From NCBI GenBank assembly GCA_000818945.1, contig KN805381.1:1-64000 (forward strand): a DNA stretch of 64,000 nucleotides, read 5' to 3'. The notes below the pieces were generated by a model, which saw only the letters and a program-made list of their open reading frames with translations, had not been told where the DNA came from and ran no database searches. Shown in pieces: positions 62,892-64,000 of this stretch; within the stretch, counting starts at the first letter, position 1, and the number at the start of each line of letters is the position of its first letter. A program made the translations under genes and the position numbers. Source of the DNA: Schizochytrium sp. CCTCC M209059 (lineage: Eukaryota; Sar; Bigyra; Thraustochytrida; Thraustochytriidae).

Positions 62892-64000
62892 ATGGCTGGT
62901 GGAATGAGCGGCCGCTTGCAGCTCAAGGTGTGCAGCGCGCGGAATTTGAGCAACGACCGTTCCATCTACCCTTTTGTCCAGGTTGTCAGCGGTCTTTACA
63001 AGGAGAAGACCCCTCACCGCAAATGTACAATGGACCAAAAGACCGTTTATTGGAACCAAAAGTTCGTCGTCGATGAGGTCGCCGCAGGCGGTTCGCTGCG
63101 TCTCGAGATCAAAAACAAGGAGTCTTTCCTTGCGCCTCCGACGCTTATGGGTGTAGTCACCTTGCAAGTCCCGGAAACGCCAAATCAGCTCGAAGATGTG
63201 TGGATACCCATCTTGGAGCCCAAAACGATGGAAGCGACCTCTGCCGAATTGCATTGTGTCTTTCAGTTCGAGGCGAGGAACGCCAACTTTTCTGCGCCGC
63301 TGTCGCCCTCTCGATTCACAATGGGCGCGACGGCGTCGAATGGATTCGACTCGGCCATGCGCACCACGAGCCCAGCATCGGGTCCAACCCGGAGTAGCAC
63401 GATTACATCGACAACCACAACGCCAGCGGCGGCCGTTGCTGCTGCAACAGCGATGCGCCCAGGCGCCGATGTAACGCGCGCGCGAGCCTTGACGTCCAGC
63501 GCGGTAGACGCAAAGCAAGGCAGCAAGTCTGCCCGGCCTCTCTCCGGCTTTGATGGGCATGCAGCGGCCTTGACTATCAACGAACTGATGGACTCGCTTG
63601 AAAAGGTGAAACGCATCATCGAAACTCACAGTGGCGCTGGCATGGGCGGCAACGGAGCCGCCGTGGTCGTTCAAAGTTCAGATCCGGAACGACTCGAACT
63701 CCTGCGCAGTGCGCGTGACGAGCTTGACAATGTGCAGACCCAAATTGAGACCGAGTCTACGATTTCCAAAGAATGGCGAGCCAAATTGGTGGACTTGGCT
63801 TCGGCCTACGGAGCCGACCTGGCCGTTCTGCTAAGTGCTGAGGCTTGGGACGATGTAGATCGTCGTAGATCCAGAGTTGTGCCCAAGGCCAGCGCCACGC
63901 CTGGCAGCGCTGGACCTCAAGAGGGCGCGAGCGACGGTAAAGCAGTCTTTCAAGAAACCACAAAGACCTTTGCCCTCGAGAGCCTCGATCTCTTCGACTC
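62892..64000 (+). CDS. C2-domain protein, 5' part (cut by window end)
   Basis: The frame stays open to the window edge, giving at least 369 residues from ATG 62892 (context AAGACCATGG). A C2 fold occupies about 6-110: GRLQLKVCSARNLS, YPFVQVVSGLYK, VYWNQKFVV, GGSLRLEIKNKESF, LMGVVTLQVPE, which suggests Ca2+- or lipid-dependent membrane association. Of the usual calcium-ligand Asp residues some are absent in the loops (RSIYPFVQV), so calcium binding is uncertain. A Ser/Thr/Ala-rich linker follows and then a helical region from about 215 (LTINELMDSLEKVKRIIE; LLRSARDELDNVQTQIE), probably coiled coil. The open frame upstream may extend the N-terminus by up to ~164 codons through splicing. Confidence 0.85.
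   Translation, partial: MAGGMSGRLQLKVCSARNLSNDRSIYPFVQVVSGLYKEKTPHRKCTMDQKTVYWNQKFVVDEVAAGGSLRLEIKNKESFLAPPTLMGVVTLQVPETPNQLEDVWIPILEPKTMEATSAELHCVFQFEARNANFSAPLSPSRFTMGATASNGFDSAMRTTSPASGPTRSSTITSTTTTPAAAVAAATAMRPGADVTRARALTSSAVDAKQGSKSARPLSGFDGHAAALTINELMDSLEKVKRIIETHSGAGMGGNGAAVVVQSSDPERLELLRSARDELDNVQTQIETESTISKEWRAKLVDLASAYGADLAVLLSAEAWDDVDRRRSRVVPKASATPGSAGPQEGASDGKAVFQETTKTFALESLDLFD

Overview
This window is eukaryotic nuclear DNA. Genes are large, mostly single-exon and dense, with alternating strands. Three genes (an LRR protein, a CMP-KDO synthetase and a RAD21-type kleisin) have one short GT-AG intron each (119, 86 and 93 nt), which I placed by reading frame and homology. Long poly-Ser, poly-Asn and acidic tracts, a Tudor-like module common in stramenopiles, a myosin with an oomycete-like layout and a KDO pathway gene together suggest a stramenopile, most likely a thraustochytrid (Labyrinthulomycetes). 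That assignment is inference; no species marker was read.

Layout: 1-0.5 kb, possible tail of a + strand gene. 0.5-11.1 kb (-), giant HECT E3 ubiquitin ligase. 12.0-16.8 kb (+), USP-type deubiquitinase, divergent from the E3. 17.1-19.9 kb (+), unrecognised 939-residue protein. 20.1-23.6 kb (-), cytosolic isoleucyl-tRNA synthetase. 24.7-25.6 kb (+), LRR protein with an intron. 25.9-26.9 kb (-), secreted trypsin-like protease, probably GPI-anchored. 28.6-33.2 kb (+), myosin heavy chain. 33.5-34.5 kb (-), family-16-like methyltransferase. 37.3-39.7 kb (+), PX-AGC kinase. 39.9-40.8 kb (-), CMP-KDO synthetase. 41.3-43.3 kb (+), MUS81. 43.6-47.1 kb (-), SMC6. 48.0-50.3 kb (+), RAD21/Scc1 kleisin. 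51.1-51.9 kb (+), helical-repeat protein. 52.3-53.3 kb (-), PGAM5 phosphatase. 54.8-56.9 kb (+), UIM/IQ/RBR-like E3. 57.5-59.4 kb (+), PCIF1/CAPAM-like cap methyltransferase. 59.9-61.2 kb (-), HAD-like protein. 62.9 kb to the end (+), C2-domain protein cut by the window edge.

Two themes recur. Three of about twenty genes act on ubiquitin (HECT E3, USP, RBR-like E3), two of them head-to-head. MUS81, SMC6 and RAD21 are adjacent and form a small genome-maintenance neighbourhood. The spaces between divergent genes are GC-rich and full of microsatellites. One pentamer, AAAGC, lies in the same orientation about 320-390 bp upstream of several start codons.

No mobile element with a coding core, CRISPR array, rRNA or tRNA was recognised. 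The least explained structures are an insertion in the HECT C-lobe, a 172-bp tandem repeat at 34.7-35.1 kb and the positioned AAAGC arrays.
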